Shown here: positions 9,447 through 18,306 of the stretch, one piece after another
Numbering within the stretch: position 1 is the first letter of the stretch
How the letters are laid out: every line of letters begins with the position of its first letter
From: Rhizobium sp.
GTDB taxonomy: Bacteria > Pseudomonadota > Alphaproteobacteria > Rhizobiales > Rhizobiaceae
Assembly: GCA_002796995.1 (NCBI GenBank)
Contig: PEKW01000009.1
Span: forward strand, 1 to 64,000
Length of the DNA stretch: 64,000 bases
Reading direction: 5' to 3'
Made by a program: the position numbers and the translations under genes
Notes under the pieces: generated by a model
What the model saw: the letters and a program-made list of their open reading frames with translations, nothing else
The model's database searches: none
What the model was told of the DNA's origin: nothing

Positions 9447-9651
9447 GCGCCGTCGCGCTCCCGATGCGAGAATTCGATACCGCCGTTATCATTCGGTTAG
9501 GGTTAACGCTCGGTAAAGGCGACATGCATCCATTGGCCTTTCTGTCGATTTCGGCATCGAGGCAGGGCAGGGGCACGGCAGTCTTCGCCAATTAACGCTT
9601 GGGTTACCATGATCCTTTACATTCTCGCGAGAACTGTCCCGGGAGTTAAGC
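9447..9651. promoter_or_regulatory. Divergent intergenic region (wza-like / wzc-like)
   Basis: About 205 AT-richer bases separate the divergent export and co-polymerase genes and must carry both promoters. Several GGTTAACGCT/TTAACGCTTGGGTTA-type blocks occur, but no operator could be assigned. GGGAG lies 6 bp before the wzc-like ATG. Confidence 0.35.
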
Positions 9652-11871
9652 ATGTCGAGCGTAAGCAACGGTCACCAGGATGTAGATATCGATCTCGCAC
9701 AGCTGTTTCGAGCGGTGTGGAAGCGCAAGGGACGTATCCTGGCGGCGACGGCGCTTGTCGGCTGCCTGGCCTTCGTCGGCGCCAGCATGATGTCGCCGAA
9801 ATACAGCAGCGAGGCGCGCATCCTGATCGAGCCGCGCGAGCCGAACTTCACCACCCAGACCAACGTCCAGGCGCCGGCCGAGCCTTTGTCGGACGAACTC
9901 AACATCGTCAGCCAGGTGCAGCTCCTGCAATCGGTCGACCTGATCAAGCAGGTGGCGCGCGACCTCAAGCTCTATGAACTCGAGGAATTCGACCCCGACA
10001 CCAATCCCTCGGCCGTCTCCGACCTGCTGGTCATGCTGGGACTGAAGAAGAACCCGCTCGACATGGCGCCGGAAGAACGGGTGCTGAAGGCCTTCCAGGA
10101 GAAGCTGCAGGTCTACCAGGTCGAGAAATCCCGGGTCATCGGCATCCAGTTCACCTCCAAGGACCCGAAGCTCGCCGCCGAGGTGCCGAACGCCATGGCA
10201 AACGTCTATCGCTTGCTGCAGAGCGGCGCGAAGCTGGACAGCAATTCGGAAGCGGCGCGCTGGCTCGAGCCGGAGATTGCCAATCTGCGCGAAAAGGTGA
10301 GGGAGGCCGAAAACAAGGTCGCCGAATACCGCGGCAATGCCGACCTGATGCAGGTCAGCGAGACGACGAATTTCTCCTCGCAGCAGCTTAGCGACATTTC
10401 TGCCGAACTGGCGCGGGTGCGCGGCGAGCGGGCCGATGCCGAAGCCAAGGCCGAGAACGTGCGCAATGCGATCAAGGCTGGCAAGTCGACCGATACGCTG
10501 GTCGCCATCACCGGCAACGAAGCGATCCAGCGGCTGAAGGCCAGCGAGTCGGAGATCCGCGGCAAGATTGCCGACCTGTCGACGACGCTGCTCGACGGCC
10601 ATCCGCAGATGAAGGCGCTGCGTTCGCAGCTCGTTGGCATCCGCGAGCAGATCACCTCGGAATCGACCAAGATCGCCGCCGGGCTGGAAAACGACGCCAA
10701 TGTCGCCCGTTCGCGCGAGACTCAACTCATTCAGCAGCTGAACACGGTGAAGGCCGACAGCGCCCGCGCCGGCACCGACGAGGTCGGCCTGAAGGCGCTG
10801 GAGCGCGAAGCGACCGCGCAGAGACAACTGCTCGAAACCTATCTCGCTCGTTACCGCGAGGCGACGACGCGCCTCGACAAGGGTGCGAGCCCGGCCGATG
10901 CGCGCGTCATTTCCAGCGCCGTCGAACCGCATGAGGCGAGCTTCCCCAAGGTCATCCCGATCACCGTCGTCGCCGCTCTCGCCACGTTTGTGCTGAGCGC
11001 CGTCATCGTCATGCTTTCCGAACTGTTCAGCGGACGCGCCTTGCGTCCTGTCGGTCCCGTCCTGCGCGCGGAAGGGGAGCCCGCAAACGAGCTCGCCGTC
11101 GAGACTGCGAACGAGCGTTCGGCCGCTGCCGTTCCGGCGCCCCGTGCGGTTGCCGCCGCTCCGGCGCACACCATCCCGGCAAGCCTGCTCTCCGTTGAAC
11201 CGGACGAGGACCTGGCGGAGGCTATGGAGGAAACGCTCGAGTTGCGGGAGCAGCCCAGGGCGGAACCGGAAGACCAGGACGAGTTCTCGGTCGAATCGGT
11301 GGCCAAATACCTGATCGGCTCGCAGGCCCGCATTGCCTTTGCCATCTCGCCGTCGGGCGACGACGGATCGACCGCCACGGTCATGCTTGCCCGCGAACTC
11401 GATGAGCGCGGCCGCAAGGTCGTGGTGATCGACATGACCGGATCGGCTTGCCCGACCTGGCTGATGGCGGCACGCAAGGATCTGCCCGGCATCACCGACC
11501 TGCTGTGCGGCGCGGCACCGTTCTCCGAGACGATCCACCCGGATCGCCTGTCCGGCGCCGATGTCATTCCCCAGGGCAATTCCGATGTGCGCCAGGCCAT
11601 GCGCGGCGCCGACCGCCTGTCGATGATCGCCGACGCGCTTGCCGACGCCTACGACTTGGTTCTGGTCGAATGCGGCCCGGCCAATGCCGAGAGCGTCGCA
11701 CGGCTGAGCCGCAACGGCGCCCACGAGATCATCCTCTCGGCGCCGAAGCCGGACGAGCATGAGCTCGTCGAAATCATGGCCGCCTTCGAAAAGGTCGGCT
11801 ATTCCGATCTGGTGCTGATGAGCGGTGGCGGCAACAGGCAGCGCAAGACGGCAAAGCGCAGCGCCGCCTGA
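9652..11871 (+). CDS. Wzc/ExoP-type polysaccharide co-polymerase with degenerate kinase domain
   Basis: Inner-membrane chain-length and export regulator, 739 residues. An N-terminal Wzz domain includes TM1 (about 30-50). A long periplasmic coiled-coil region (about 190-425) is followed by TM2 (about 433-455), an Ala/Pro/Glu-rich linker and a C-terminal P-loop-like domain. In that domain the Walker A position reads SPSGDDGSTATVML (about 566-579), where the expected lysine before S/T is glycine. The Walker A' strand is VVVIDMTGS and the Walker B position is LVLVECGP. There is no tyrosine cluster at the C-terminus, which is Lys/Arg/Gly-rich. The fold of a bacterial tyrosine kinase appears kept without the ATP-binding lysine or the tyrosine tail. 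It works with the neighbouring Wza-like and Wzy-like proteins. Confidence 0.88.
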   Translation: MSSVSNGHQDVDIDLAQLFRAVWKRKGRILAATALVGCLAFVGASMMSPKYSSEARILIEPREPNFTTQTNVQAPAEPLSDELNIVSQVQLLQSVDLIKQVARDLKLYELEEFDPDTNPSAVSDLLVMLGLKKNPLDMAPEERVLKAFQEKLQVYQVEKSRVIGIQFTSKDPKLAAEVPNAMANVYRLLQSGAKLDSNSEAARWLEPEIANLREKVREAENKVAEYRGNADLMQVSETTNFSSQQLSDISAELARVRGERADAEAKAENVRNAIKAGKSTDTLVAITGNEAIQRLKASESEIRGKIADLSTTLLDGHPQMKALRSQLVGIREQITSESTKIAAGLENDANVARSRETQLIQQLNTVKADSARAGTDEVGLKALEREATAQRQLLETYLARYREATTRLDKGASPADARVISSAVEPHEASFPKVIPITVVAALATFVLSAVIVMLSELFSGRALRPVGPVLRAEGEPANELAVETANERSAAAVPAPRAVAAAPAHTIPASLLSVEPDEDLAEAMEETLELREQPRAEPEDQDEFSVESVAKYLIGSQARIAFAISPSGDDGSTATVMLARELDERGRKVVVIDMTGSACPTWLMAARKDLPGITDLLCGAAPFSETIHPDRLSGADVIPQGNSDVRQAMRGADRLSMIADALADAYDLVLVECGPANAESVARLSRNGAHEIILSAPKPDEHELVEIMAAFEKVGYSDLVLMSGGGNRQRKTAKRSAA

Positions 11872-13143
11872 TCAGTCGTCAGTGCCGGTCGCGCGGACCG
11901 GCACTTCGTCGGCGTGGGCCCTCAGGCGCTGGATCACCGAATAGAGCTGCGGATTGCCCTTGATTACGGCCTTGGCCCGCGTCACGCCGCGCTGGGCGAT
12001 CGCCGCCAGGTGGCCGGTCGCGCTGACCGGCAGCAGGATGTCGTGCTGGACCGTCTCGACCGTGCACCAGCGGCGCTTGTAGTCCTGGTCGCCGAGCCCG
12101 AAGTCGAACAGGGCTGCACCCTCTTCGCAACTCCGCTCGATCATCAGCCAGAACAGCAGTTCGCCGGGGCTCGCATCGGCCACGACGCTCTCGTCGATCG
12201 AGCCGAACTGGCAGATGACGTGGTCGCCCTTGCGCGACAGGCCGGCAATCGCCGCGATCCTGCCTTCGAACTCTCCCTTCAGCCGGATGGCGTGCAGTTC
12301 GAGCGGTGTATCGTGGCCGCCGCTGTCGGCCTCCAGCAGCAGGCGGAAGAAGGCCTGGGTTTCGGGCGCCTGGAAGACGTTGGGGATACCGAGCGCCTTG
12401 AAGCGGATCGCCTTCTGTTCGAAGAAGGTATCGAGCAGCGCATTCTTTTCCTTGGACGTGCGGGCAATCAGATGATCGAACCCGCCCGAAGCCTCCAGCC
12501 TGCGGCACTGGCTGCGGAATTTCTTGCGCCGGCGCTTGGCGTTCAGCTGGCCGATCGTCTGTTCGAAATCGGCCATCAGCGGCAGTTGGAAGGCGTGGTT
12601 CTGGTTCTCGATGGCCGGCAGGCCGGCCAGCGGGTGGCGCTCGCCCCGCCATTCGAGCGGGATATTGGTCAGGCTGACGAGGTCGGCCTTGCCCGAGAGC
12701 AGAGTGGCGAACGCCTGGCTGATCTGGGTCGCCTCGGCCGCTCCGGCTGAGGCACGGAACCCGGCCGAGAACAGGCCGCTATTGATGTTGTTGAAGCGCG
12801 CGCCGATGAACTGGGCGCTCTTGATCATGCTGTGCCGGACGATTTCGAGCGGCAGGATGAAGGCGGTCTCGCCCGCGCGGCGTCCGAGCACGATCGCCAG
12901 AGGATTGCGATGCGTCTTCGCCCAGGCCAGGCACCAATCATAGGCCTGGTGCAGCGAATTGGCGGGGTCGGCATCAAGCCTTCGCCATTCGGCCTCCAGC
13001 GGCTCGATGCGGTCGAACAGGCGGATCTCGAGATCCTGGCTCATGGTCACACCGCCCTCCTTGGGGCTTGCAGGTGCGCTCAAGCCGGCAGAGGCTGCCG
13101 CCACGCGTACGGTGCTGTGAAATTCCAGCGGCGATGTCTGCAC
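11872..13143 (-). CDS. FemAB/GNAT-like acyltransferase (HfsK-like)
   Basis: Predicted N-acyltransferase of the GNAT fold with FemAB-type architecture, 423 residues. Visible features are a basic KRRRKKFRSQCRRLE segment, an AIAGLSRKGDHVICQFGSID strand-loop and a C-terminal FDFGLGDQDYKRRWC motif typical of the BcsL/CelD-type acetyltransferase_6 domain. In Caulobacter a protein of this class (HfsK) acts on holdfast polysaccharide, so acylation of amino sugars of this polymer is the likely role. A GTG at 13143 has a strong GGAGAGGG upstream; an ATG at 13044 (MSQDLE) also has GGAGGG, so the first 33 residues may not be translated. The stop abuts the wzc-like stop, convergent with no gap. Confidence 0.82.
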   Translation of the reverse strand: MQTSPLEFHSTVRVAAASAGLSAPASPKEGGVTMSQDLEIRLFDRIEPLEAEWRRLDADPANSLHQAYDWCLAWAKTHRNPLAIVLGRRAGETAFILPLEIVRHSMIKSAQFIGARFNNINSGLFSAGFRASAGAAEATQISQAFATLLSGKADLVSLTNIPLEWRGERHPLAGLPAIENQNHAFQLPLMADFEQTIGQLNAKRRRKKFRSQCRRLEASGGFDHLIARTSKEKNALLDTFFEQKAIRFKALGIPNVFQAPETQAFFRLLLEADSGGHDTPLELHAIRLKGEFEGRIAAIAGLSRKGDHVICQFGSIDESVVADASPGELLFWLMIERSCEEGAALFDFGLGDQDYKRRWCTVETVQHDILLPVSATGHLAAIAQRGVTRAKAVIKGNPQLYSVIQRLRAHADEVPVRATGTDD

Positions 13144-13291
13144 GGTCCCTCTCCGACGGACGAAACTCTGTGCCGAGCATAGCGAAGCGAGAGGGAAGAA
13201 TCGGTTAGCGGCCGAGGCATGCCCCGGAATACCGCAAGATGCGGTTATCGCCCGGTTAACGGCCTGGGAAACGGGTAAAGCACCAAGGTTG

Positions 13292-13501
13292 CTACTTGCG
13301 GATCGGACCGGCCATCCACTTGATGATCAGCATTGCCGGGAGGATCCAGAGCAGGCCGGAAAGCAGGAAATAGAGGAAATGCACCCACCACGGCGACGAA
13401 CCGAGATAGGCGGATGCAATCGCCGTCGCGAGAATCGCGTATAGCAGGACGAGACAGATGATGAGGATGGTGCCAATGAATTTGCGCAACCTGAGGGGCA
13501 T
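13292..13501 (-). CDS. DUF2842 small membrane protein
   Basis: A 69-residue protein with two hydrophobic helices (about residues 9-31 and 38-62) and a basic C-terminus (IIKWMAGPIRK). The sequence pattern MPLRLRKFIGTIL...LLWILPAMLIIKWM matches the DUF2842 family of alphaproteobacteria, whose function is unknown. AAGGAAG precedes the ATG at a good distance. It is divergent from ctaA, with 130 bp between. It may sit at the inner membrane. Confidence 0.85.
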   Translation of the reverse strand: MPLRLRKFIGTILIICLVLLYAILATAIASAYLGSSPWWVHFLYFLLSGLLWILPAMLIIKWMAGPIRK

Positions 13502-13631
13502 CGTCTATCTTCCTTTTCCGCGGCCGGGCGCTTCGTTTCCATCGGTGGGACGCGACCGCTTGCCGCAAACAGCCGGGCTTGTTTTGCACAGCCATGTCAT
13601 GCAAATCAACTGGCGAAACAAGGATTGACGA

Positions 13632-14735
13632 ATGACAAGCGCGATGACCGTCGACGAAACCGCCGTACGCCACAGGATCGACCAGCTGGAAAACAATCGC
13701 CGGGCCATCCGCATCTGGCTGGGCGTCGTGCTTCTCACGCTGTTCTGTCTGGTGCTGGTCGGCGGCGCGACGCGGCTGACCGATTCCGGCCTGTCGATCA
13801 CCGAATGGAAGCCGATCCACGGCGTCGTTCCGCCGCTGTCGGCTCAGGAATGGGACGAGGAATTCGCCCTCTACCAGCGCATTCCAGAATATGAGCAGGT
13901 CAACAAGGGAATGACCGTCGAGCAGTTCAAGACGATCTTCTGGTGGGAGTGGGGCCACCGGCTGCTGGCCCGCAGTATCGGCCTCGTCTTTGCCCTTCCG
14001 CTCCTTTATTTCTGGGTCTCCGGCCGCATCGAGCGCCGCGTCAAGCTTCCGCTGCTCGGACTGCTGGCGCTTGGCGGCTTCCAGGGCTTCATCGGCTGGT
14101 GGATGGTCTCTTCCGGTCTCGCCGAGCGCGTCGATGTCAGCCAGTACCGGCTGGCGACCCATCTCGTCATCGCCTGCCTGATCTTCTCCGGCTGCGTGTG
14201 GATCATGCGGGCGCTTGCGCCGCACAGCGATGATCCGGTGCCTTCGGCAGCGGCGCACAAGCTTGCGGCGACGCTCGCCGTGCTCGCCCTGTTCCAGATC
14301 TATCTCGGCGCGCTGGTCGCCGGTCTCGATGCCGGCCTCGCCTACAATACCTGGCCGCTGATGGACGGCGCGCTGGTGCCGGGCGATCTGTTCGTCCAGA
14401 GCCCGGCCTGGCTCAACCTGTTCGAGAACGCCAAGACGGTGCAGTTCGTCCACCGGCTCGGCGCCTATGTGCTGTTCGCGGCCGCGCTGTGGCACATGGT
14501 CCAGTGCCTGCGGCAGGGGCCGGGAACGACCCATGCCCGCCGCAGCGTCGTCCTGTTCGCGCTCATCACGCTGCAGGCGGCGCTCGGCATCACCACTCTC
14601 GTCATGCAGGTGCCGCTGCATGCGGCGCTCGCCCACCAGGGCGGGGCACTGGTTGTGCTCGGTTTCGCCGTCGCTCACTGGCGCGGCTTTCTCGGTGCCT
14701 ATCCTTCGGAGATCGCGATCGCTGAGCGGGACTGA
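13632..14735 (+). CDS. ctaA: Heme A synthase (COX15/CtaA)
   Basis: Oxidises the C8 methyl group of heme O to give heme A for aa3-type cytochrome oxidase; an inner-membrane enzyme. Eight membrane segments are visible in 367 residues. Heme-ligand histidine contexts are present: FWWEWGHRLLARSIGL, then a His in RLATHLVIACL and VHRLGAYVLF, plus HAALAHQGGALVVL near the end. The TRLTDSGLSITEWKP motif after TM1 is diagnostic of the alphaproteobacterial type. AAGGA precedes the ATG. It stands alone on the plus strand, with its stop 9 bp from the convergent dioxygenase gene. Confidence 0.96.
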   Translation: MTSAMTVDETAVRHRIDQLENNRRAIRIWLGVVLLTLFCLVLVGGATRLTDSGLSITEWKPIHGVVPPLSAQEWDEEFALYQRIPEYEQVNKGMTVEQFKTIFWWEWGHRLLARSIGLVFALPLLYFWVSGRIERRVKLPLLGLLALGGFQGFIGWWMVSSGLAERVDVSQYRLATHLVIACLIFSGCVWIMRALAPHSDDPVPSAAAHKLAATLAVLALFQIYLGALVAGLDAGLAYNTWPLMDGALVPGDLFVQSPAWLNLFENAKTVQFVHRLGAYVLFAAALWHMVQCLRQGPGTTHARRSVVLFALITLQAALGITTLVMQVPLHAALAHQGGALVVLGFAVAHWRGFLGAYPSEIAIAERD

Positions 14736-14744
14736 GCTTCGTGC

Positions 14745-15572
14745 TCAGCCGAAACGGTATCCCGAATAGGGCTTTCCGCGGAATTCGCCGCGGAAGACAT
14801 GCTGCCCCGCATCCTGGCCCGCCGCGCCCGCTGCCACGAACAGCGGAACGAGGTGGTCGTGGTCCGGCACATGGCAGGCCTGTGCATCCGGGTTCTGTTC
14901 CCATAGGGCGAGCCGTGCGGCGCGCTCGTCCGGATCCTTGATCGCGACCGCTTCGCTCAGCCAGTCGTCGAAGCGGAGGGCCTGCTGTTTGTGCTCCGGC
15001 GTGTCGTGGAAGAACATCCGCATGTTGTGATAGCTCATGCCCGAGGCGAGGATCAGGATACCCTCGTCACGCAGCGGCTCAAGAGCCTTGCCGATGGCAA
15101 AATGGCTCTCCGCGTCCAGCGTGTTCTTCATCGACATCATGACGACCGGGACGTCGGCATCCGGGTAAGCGACCATCAGCGGAATGAAGACGCCGTGGTC
15201 GTAGCCGCGCTTGTCATCTTCTGCCGCCGGAATGCCGGCCGTTTCGAGCAATGCCTCGGCCCGCCGCGCGATCTCGGGCGCGCCCGGTGCGGGATAGGAA
15301 AGCGTGTAGGTCTCCGGCGGGAAGCCCGAATAGTCATAGATCATGCCCGGATGGGCAGCGATGCTGAGCGTCGGATTGGCCTCGTGTTCCCAGTGCCCGG
15401 AAATGATCAGGATGGCCTTGGGCCGTCGTCCGATCGCGGCGTCGAGCCCTTTGAGGAAGGTCTCGAGATCGGCCCAGGGCTTCTTGCCGTCGGGGCCTGC
15501 CGGAAAGTCCATGAACGGCCAGGGGCCGCCGCCATGGGGGATGAAATAGACCGGAAAACGTTCGTTGCTCAT
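14745..15572 (-). CDS. DODA-type class III extradiol dioxygenase (LigB/YgiD-like)
   Basis: Metal-dependent ring-opening dioxygenase family, 275 residues. Conserved histidines appear in FIPHGGGPWPFMD, ISGHWEH and GYDHGVFIPL, the expected metal ligands and acid/base residues, and a C-terminal HVPDHDHLVPLFVAAGAA block is present. Relatives include plant DOPA 4,5-dioxygenase and bacterial YgiD, but the substrate is not predictable. The ATG at 15572 (MSNERF) is chosen because AGG lies just upstream; an ATG at 15584 lacks a ribosome site. It is a single minus-strand gene. Confidence 0.9.
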   Translation of the reverse strand: MSNERFPVYFIPHGGGPWPFMDFPAGPDGKKPWADLETFLKGLDAAIGRRPKAILIISGHWEHEANPTLSIAAHPGMIYDYSGFPPETYTLSYPAPGAPEIARRAEALLETAGIPAAEDDKRGYDHGVFIPLMVAYPDADVPVVMMSMKNTLDAESHFAIGKALEPLRDEGILILASGMSYHNMRMFFHDTPEHKQQALRFDDWLSEAVAIKDPDERAARLALWEQNPDAQACHVPDHDHLVPLFVAAGAAGQDAGQHVFRGEFRGKPYSGYRFG

Positions 15573-15720
15573 GGCGCGCCTCATCTGTGTCTTGAACAGA
15601 TATAGCGATCGGGCAGGGGCGTGACGATCCGTGGATCAGGCGACGAATCGTTCGACATTCTCGAACGCAGCACGGCAGTGCACGACGAAACCGTGAGCAG
15701 CCGGGGGATGGCGCGGCAGT

Positions 15721-16110
15721 TTACTCCGGCGCGTGGCAGACGGCCTCGATATTGTGTCCGTCGGGGTCGAGCACGAAGGCGGCGTAGTAGTTCGGATGAT
15801 AGTGGGGGCGAAGGCCCGGGCCGCCATTGTCCTTCGCGCCAGCAGCCATGGCGGCTGCGTAGAAGGCATCGACCGCGGCGCGGTCCGGGGCGGTGAAGGC
15901 GATGTGCACCTGGCCCCTGCTGCGGTCGCCGGAGCCGATCCAGAAGGACGGCTTGCCGGCAAAGCCGTAGCCGGAGCCCTCATAGGCGCCGCCGGTTTCC
16001 TCGGCGGTCACCGCCATGACGCAGTCGGCACCGATCGACGGCACCACGGCGTCGTAGAAGGCCTTCGATCTGGCATAGTCCGAAACGGAAAGACCGACAT
16101 GGTCGAGCAT
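15721..16110 (-). CDS. VOC-family (glyoxalase-fold) protein
   Basis: A protein of 129 residues with the paired beta-alpha-beta-beta-beta units of the vicinal oxygen chelate fold. It starts MLDHVGLSVSDYARSKAFYDAV and ends FVLDPDGHNIEAVCH, the usual first and last metal-binding strands, with a histidine and a glutamate in ligand positions. The family includes lyases, dioxygenases and resistance proteins, and no reaction can be assigned. AGGGG precedes the ATG. It lies downstream of argC on the same strand with 40 bp between, so co-transcription is possible. Confidence 0.85.
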   Translation of the reverse strand: MLDHVGLSVSDYARSKAFYDAVVPSIGADCVMAVTAEETGGAYEGSGYGFAGKPSFWIGSGDRSRGQVHIAFTAPDRAAVDAFYAAAMAAGAKDNGGPGLRPHYHPNYYAAFVLDPDGHNIEAVCHAPE

Positions 16111-16150
16111 CGAAATCCCCTTCTCGTCGTTGCGCAGCCCACCGGCGACC

Positions 16151-17083
16151 TTACGCCGAGAGCATCAGGTCCATGTTCTGTACCGCCGCGCCCGAGGCAC
16201 CCTTGCCGAGATTGTCGAGCACGGCCACGAGGTTGACGTGCGCACCGCCCGGCGTGCCGAAGACGTAGAGCTTCATCGTGTCCTGACCGACCAGTTCTTC
16301 GGCATCCACGCGCGGCAGCGCGCTGCTCTCGCTGAGCGGCACGACCGAGACGATGTCCTGGCCGGCATAGTGGGCGACGAGCGCCGCATGGATCGACTCG
16401 ATCGTCGTGCTGTCCTTGAGATCGTCGAGGAAGAGCGGCAGTTGCACGATCATGCCCTGGGCGAAGCGGCCGACCGAGGGCGCGAACAGCGGCGCGCGGT
16501 CGAGCAGGCCGTGGATCGTCATCTCCGGCACGTGCTTGTGCTTGAGCGTCAGGCCGTAGAGGAAATTGTTGGCGGCGAGGTGCTCCGGATGGCTCTCGTC
16601 TTCCATCTGGGCGATCAGCTGCTTGCCGCCGCCGGTATAGCCGGACACCGCATTGACCGTGACCGGATAGCCGTCCGGCAGGATGCCGGCGGCCCGCAGC
16701 GGCCGGATGAGGCCGATCGCGCCCGTCGGATAGCAGCCCGGATTGGCCACGTAGCGCGATGCGCGGATCTTCTCGCCCTGCGCCTTGTCCATTTCGGCAA
16801 AACCGTAGGCCCAGTCCGGCGCGACGCGGAAGGCCGTCGAGGTGTCGATGATCCGAACCTTGTTGTTGCCGGAGACCATCTTCACGGCTTCCTTCGACGC
16901 ATCGTCGGGAAGGCAGAGAATGGCGATGTCGGCGCTGTTCAGCATGTCCTCGCGCAGAGCGGCATTGCGCCGTTCCGCTTCCGGGATCGACAGCAGCTCG
17001 ACGTCGCGGCGGCCGGCCATGCGCGTGCGGATCTGCAGGCCCGTGGTACCGTGTTCGCCATCGATGAAGATCTTTGCTGCCAT
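16151..17083 (-). CDS. argC: N-acetyl-gamma-glutamyl-phosphate reductase
   Basis: Third step of arginine biosynthesis: NADPH-dependent reduction of N-acetylglutamyl phosphate to the semialdehyde, in the cytoplasm. The nucleotide-binding start is [14 protein letters not shown]. The catalytic cysteine is C117 in [10 protein letters not shown], and the [14 protein letters not shown] loop follows. At 310 residues it belongs to the shorter type-2 ArgC class common in rhizobia. GGAGAGGATAAA precedes the ATG. It follows speB on the same strand with 69 bp between, bringing arginine synthesis and agmatine breakdown together. Confidence 0.96.
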   Translation of the reverse strand: MAAKIFIDGEHGTTGLQIRTRMAGRRDVELLSIPEAERRNAALREDMLNSADIAILCLPDDASKEAVKMVSGNNKVRIIDTSTAFRVAPDWAYGFAEMDKAQGEKIRASRYVANPGCYPTGAIGLIRPLRAAGILPDGYPVTVNAVSGYTGGGKQLIAQMEDESHPEHLAANNFLYGLTLKHKHVPEMTIHGLLDRAPLFAPSVGRFAQGMIVQLPLFLDDLKDSTTIESIHAALVAHYAGQDIVSVVPLSESSALPRVDAEELVGQDTMKLYVFGTPGGAHVNLVAVLDNLGKGASGAAVQNMDLMLSA

Positions 17084-17152
17084 TTTATCCTCTCCTGTCA
17101 GGAGCTTGAGGCGATTGCCGGAATCGCATTGTCAAAGGTGTCGATCAATGTC

Positions 17153-18106
17153 TCAACGCTGGCGCGCCAGGCGCTCGGCATGAAGGCCCAGCATATACAT
17201 CGCGACCGTCGCCCCGGCAATGGCGGTGATGTCGGCATGGTCATAGGCCGGCGCGACCTCCACGACGTCGGCGCCGCGAATGTCGAGCTGGTAGAGCCCG
17301 CGCAGCACCGAGAGAATCTTGGCGCTCGACGGGCCGCCGGCGACCGGGGTGCCGGTGCCGGGGGCGAAGGCCGGGTCGAGGCAGTCGATGTCAAAGGTGA
17401 GATAGGTCGGCAGACCGCCGGTATGGCTGACGATCAGCGAGGAGATGTCGCCGGCCCGCATGTCCTCGACTTCGTGGCCGTAGACGATGCGGATGCCGCA
17501 GTCTTCGGGCGCATGGGTGCGGATGCCGATCTGGATCGAGCGGTCCGGATCGATCAGGCCCTCGCGCACGGCGCGGCCGACGAAGGAGCCGTGGTCGATG
17601 CGCTTGCCGTCGTCGAACCAGGTGTCCTGATGGGCATCGAACTGCACGAGCGCCAGCGGGCCATGCTTGGCGGCATGGGCCTTGAGCAGCGGCCAGGTGA
17701 TGAAGTGGTCCCCGCCGAGCGTCAGCAGGAAATCGGTGGCGGCGAGAATCTTCGCAGCTTCGGTTTCGATCGTCTCCGGCGTCTGCCAGTGATTGCCGTA
17801 GTCGAGCAGGCAATCACCGTAGTCGATCACGGCCATCTCGGCGAATAGGTCTCGCTCGAAGGGGTATTGCGGATCGTTGTCGAAGATCGCCGAGGCGCGG
17901 CGGATCGCCTGCGGTCCGAAGCGCGCGCCGGGGCGGTTGGAGGTTGCCGCATCGAACGGAATGCCCCAGACCACGGCATCGACGCCTTCGAGCGACTTGG
18001 TATAGCGGCGGCGCATGAAGGAGAGCACGCCGGCATGGGTCGGATCGGTCGCGGCCGATTTGAGGTCGGTGGCGGTGATGGCGTGATCGATTGTCTTCTC
18101 GGCCAT
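17153..18106 (-). CDS. speB: Agmatinase (ureohydrolase family)
   Basis: Hydrolyses agmatine to putrescine and urea with a binuclear manganese centre. Metal motifs are present: GGDHFITWPL, FDAHQDTWF and TFDIDCLDPAFAPGTGTPVAGG, where the DID-D pair and PGTGTPV are typical. The ATG at 18106 (MAEKTIDHAI) has GGGAG 8 bp upstream; an upstream in-frame start at 18151 has no site and adds atypical residues. About 317 residues is normal. Guanidinobutyrase or a related ureohydrolase is possible, since specificity loops are not decisive. It is followed by argC. Confidence 0.92.
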   Translation of the reverse strand: MAEKTIDHAITATDLKSAATDPTHAGVLSFMRRRYTKSLEGVDAVVWGIPFDAATSNRPGARFGPQAIRRASAIFDNDPQYPFERDLFAEMAVIDYGDCLLDYGNHWQTPETIETEAAKILAATDFLLTLGGDHFITWPLLKAHAAKHGPLALVQFDAHQDTWFDDGKRIDHGSFVGRAVREGLIDPDRSIQIGIRTHAPEDCGIRIVYGHEVEDMRAGDISSLIVSHTGGLPTYLTFDIDCLDPAFAPGTGTPVAGGPSSAKILSVLRGLYQLDIRGADVVEVAPAYDHADITAIAGATVAMYMLGLHAERLARQR

Positions 18107-18256
18107 GAAATGGTCTCCCTTGCGGCAGGCTCTGCCGGTGTTGCGGCGCAATATTAAGGTCGCAGCCGTCGATTGCCAGAGGTTTTTGCACTGGGAGGAG
18201 GAGATTGATGGCGGTGCGGCTGGCGCGGCGCGCGCGACTGGCGGCCGGCAAACGAA

Positions 18257-18284
18257 AAGCCGCGGAACGTACGATCCGCGGCTT
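18257..18284 (-). terminator. Rho-independent terminator of the outer-membrane protein gene
   Basis: A perfect 10-bp inverted repeat (AAGCCGCGGA / TCCGCGGCTT) with an 8-nt loop lies 22 bp beyond the stop of the minus-strand barrel gene. On that strand it is followed by TTTTCGTTTG. Confidence 0.8.
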
Positions 18285-18306
18285 CGAGACGTGTCGGACG
18301 GGATCG

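Noticed and set aside
9646..11760. Long minus-strand frame opposite the wzc-like gene
   Set aside because: The plus strand encodes a recognisable Wzz-type protein; the reverse frame has no motif.
16130..17848. Long plus-strand frame opposite argC and speB
   Set aside because: Antisense shadow; argC and speB are certain on the minus strand.
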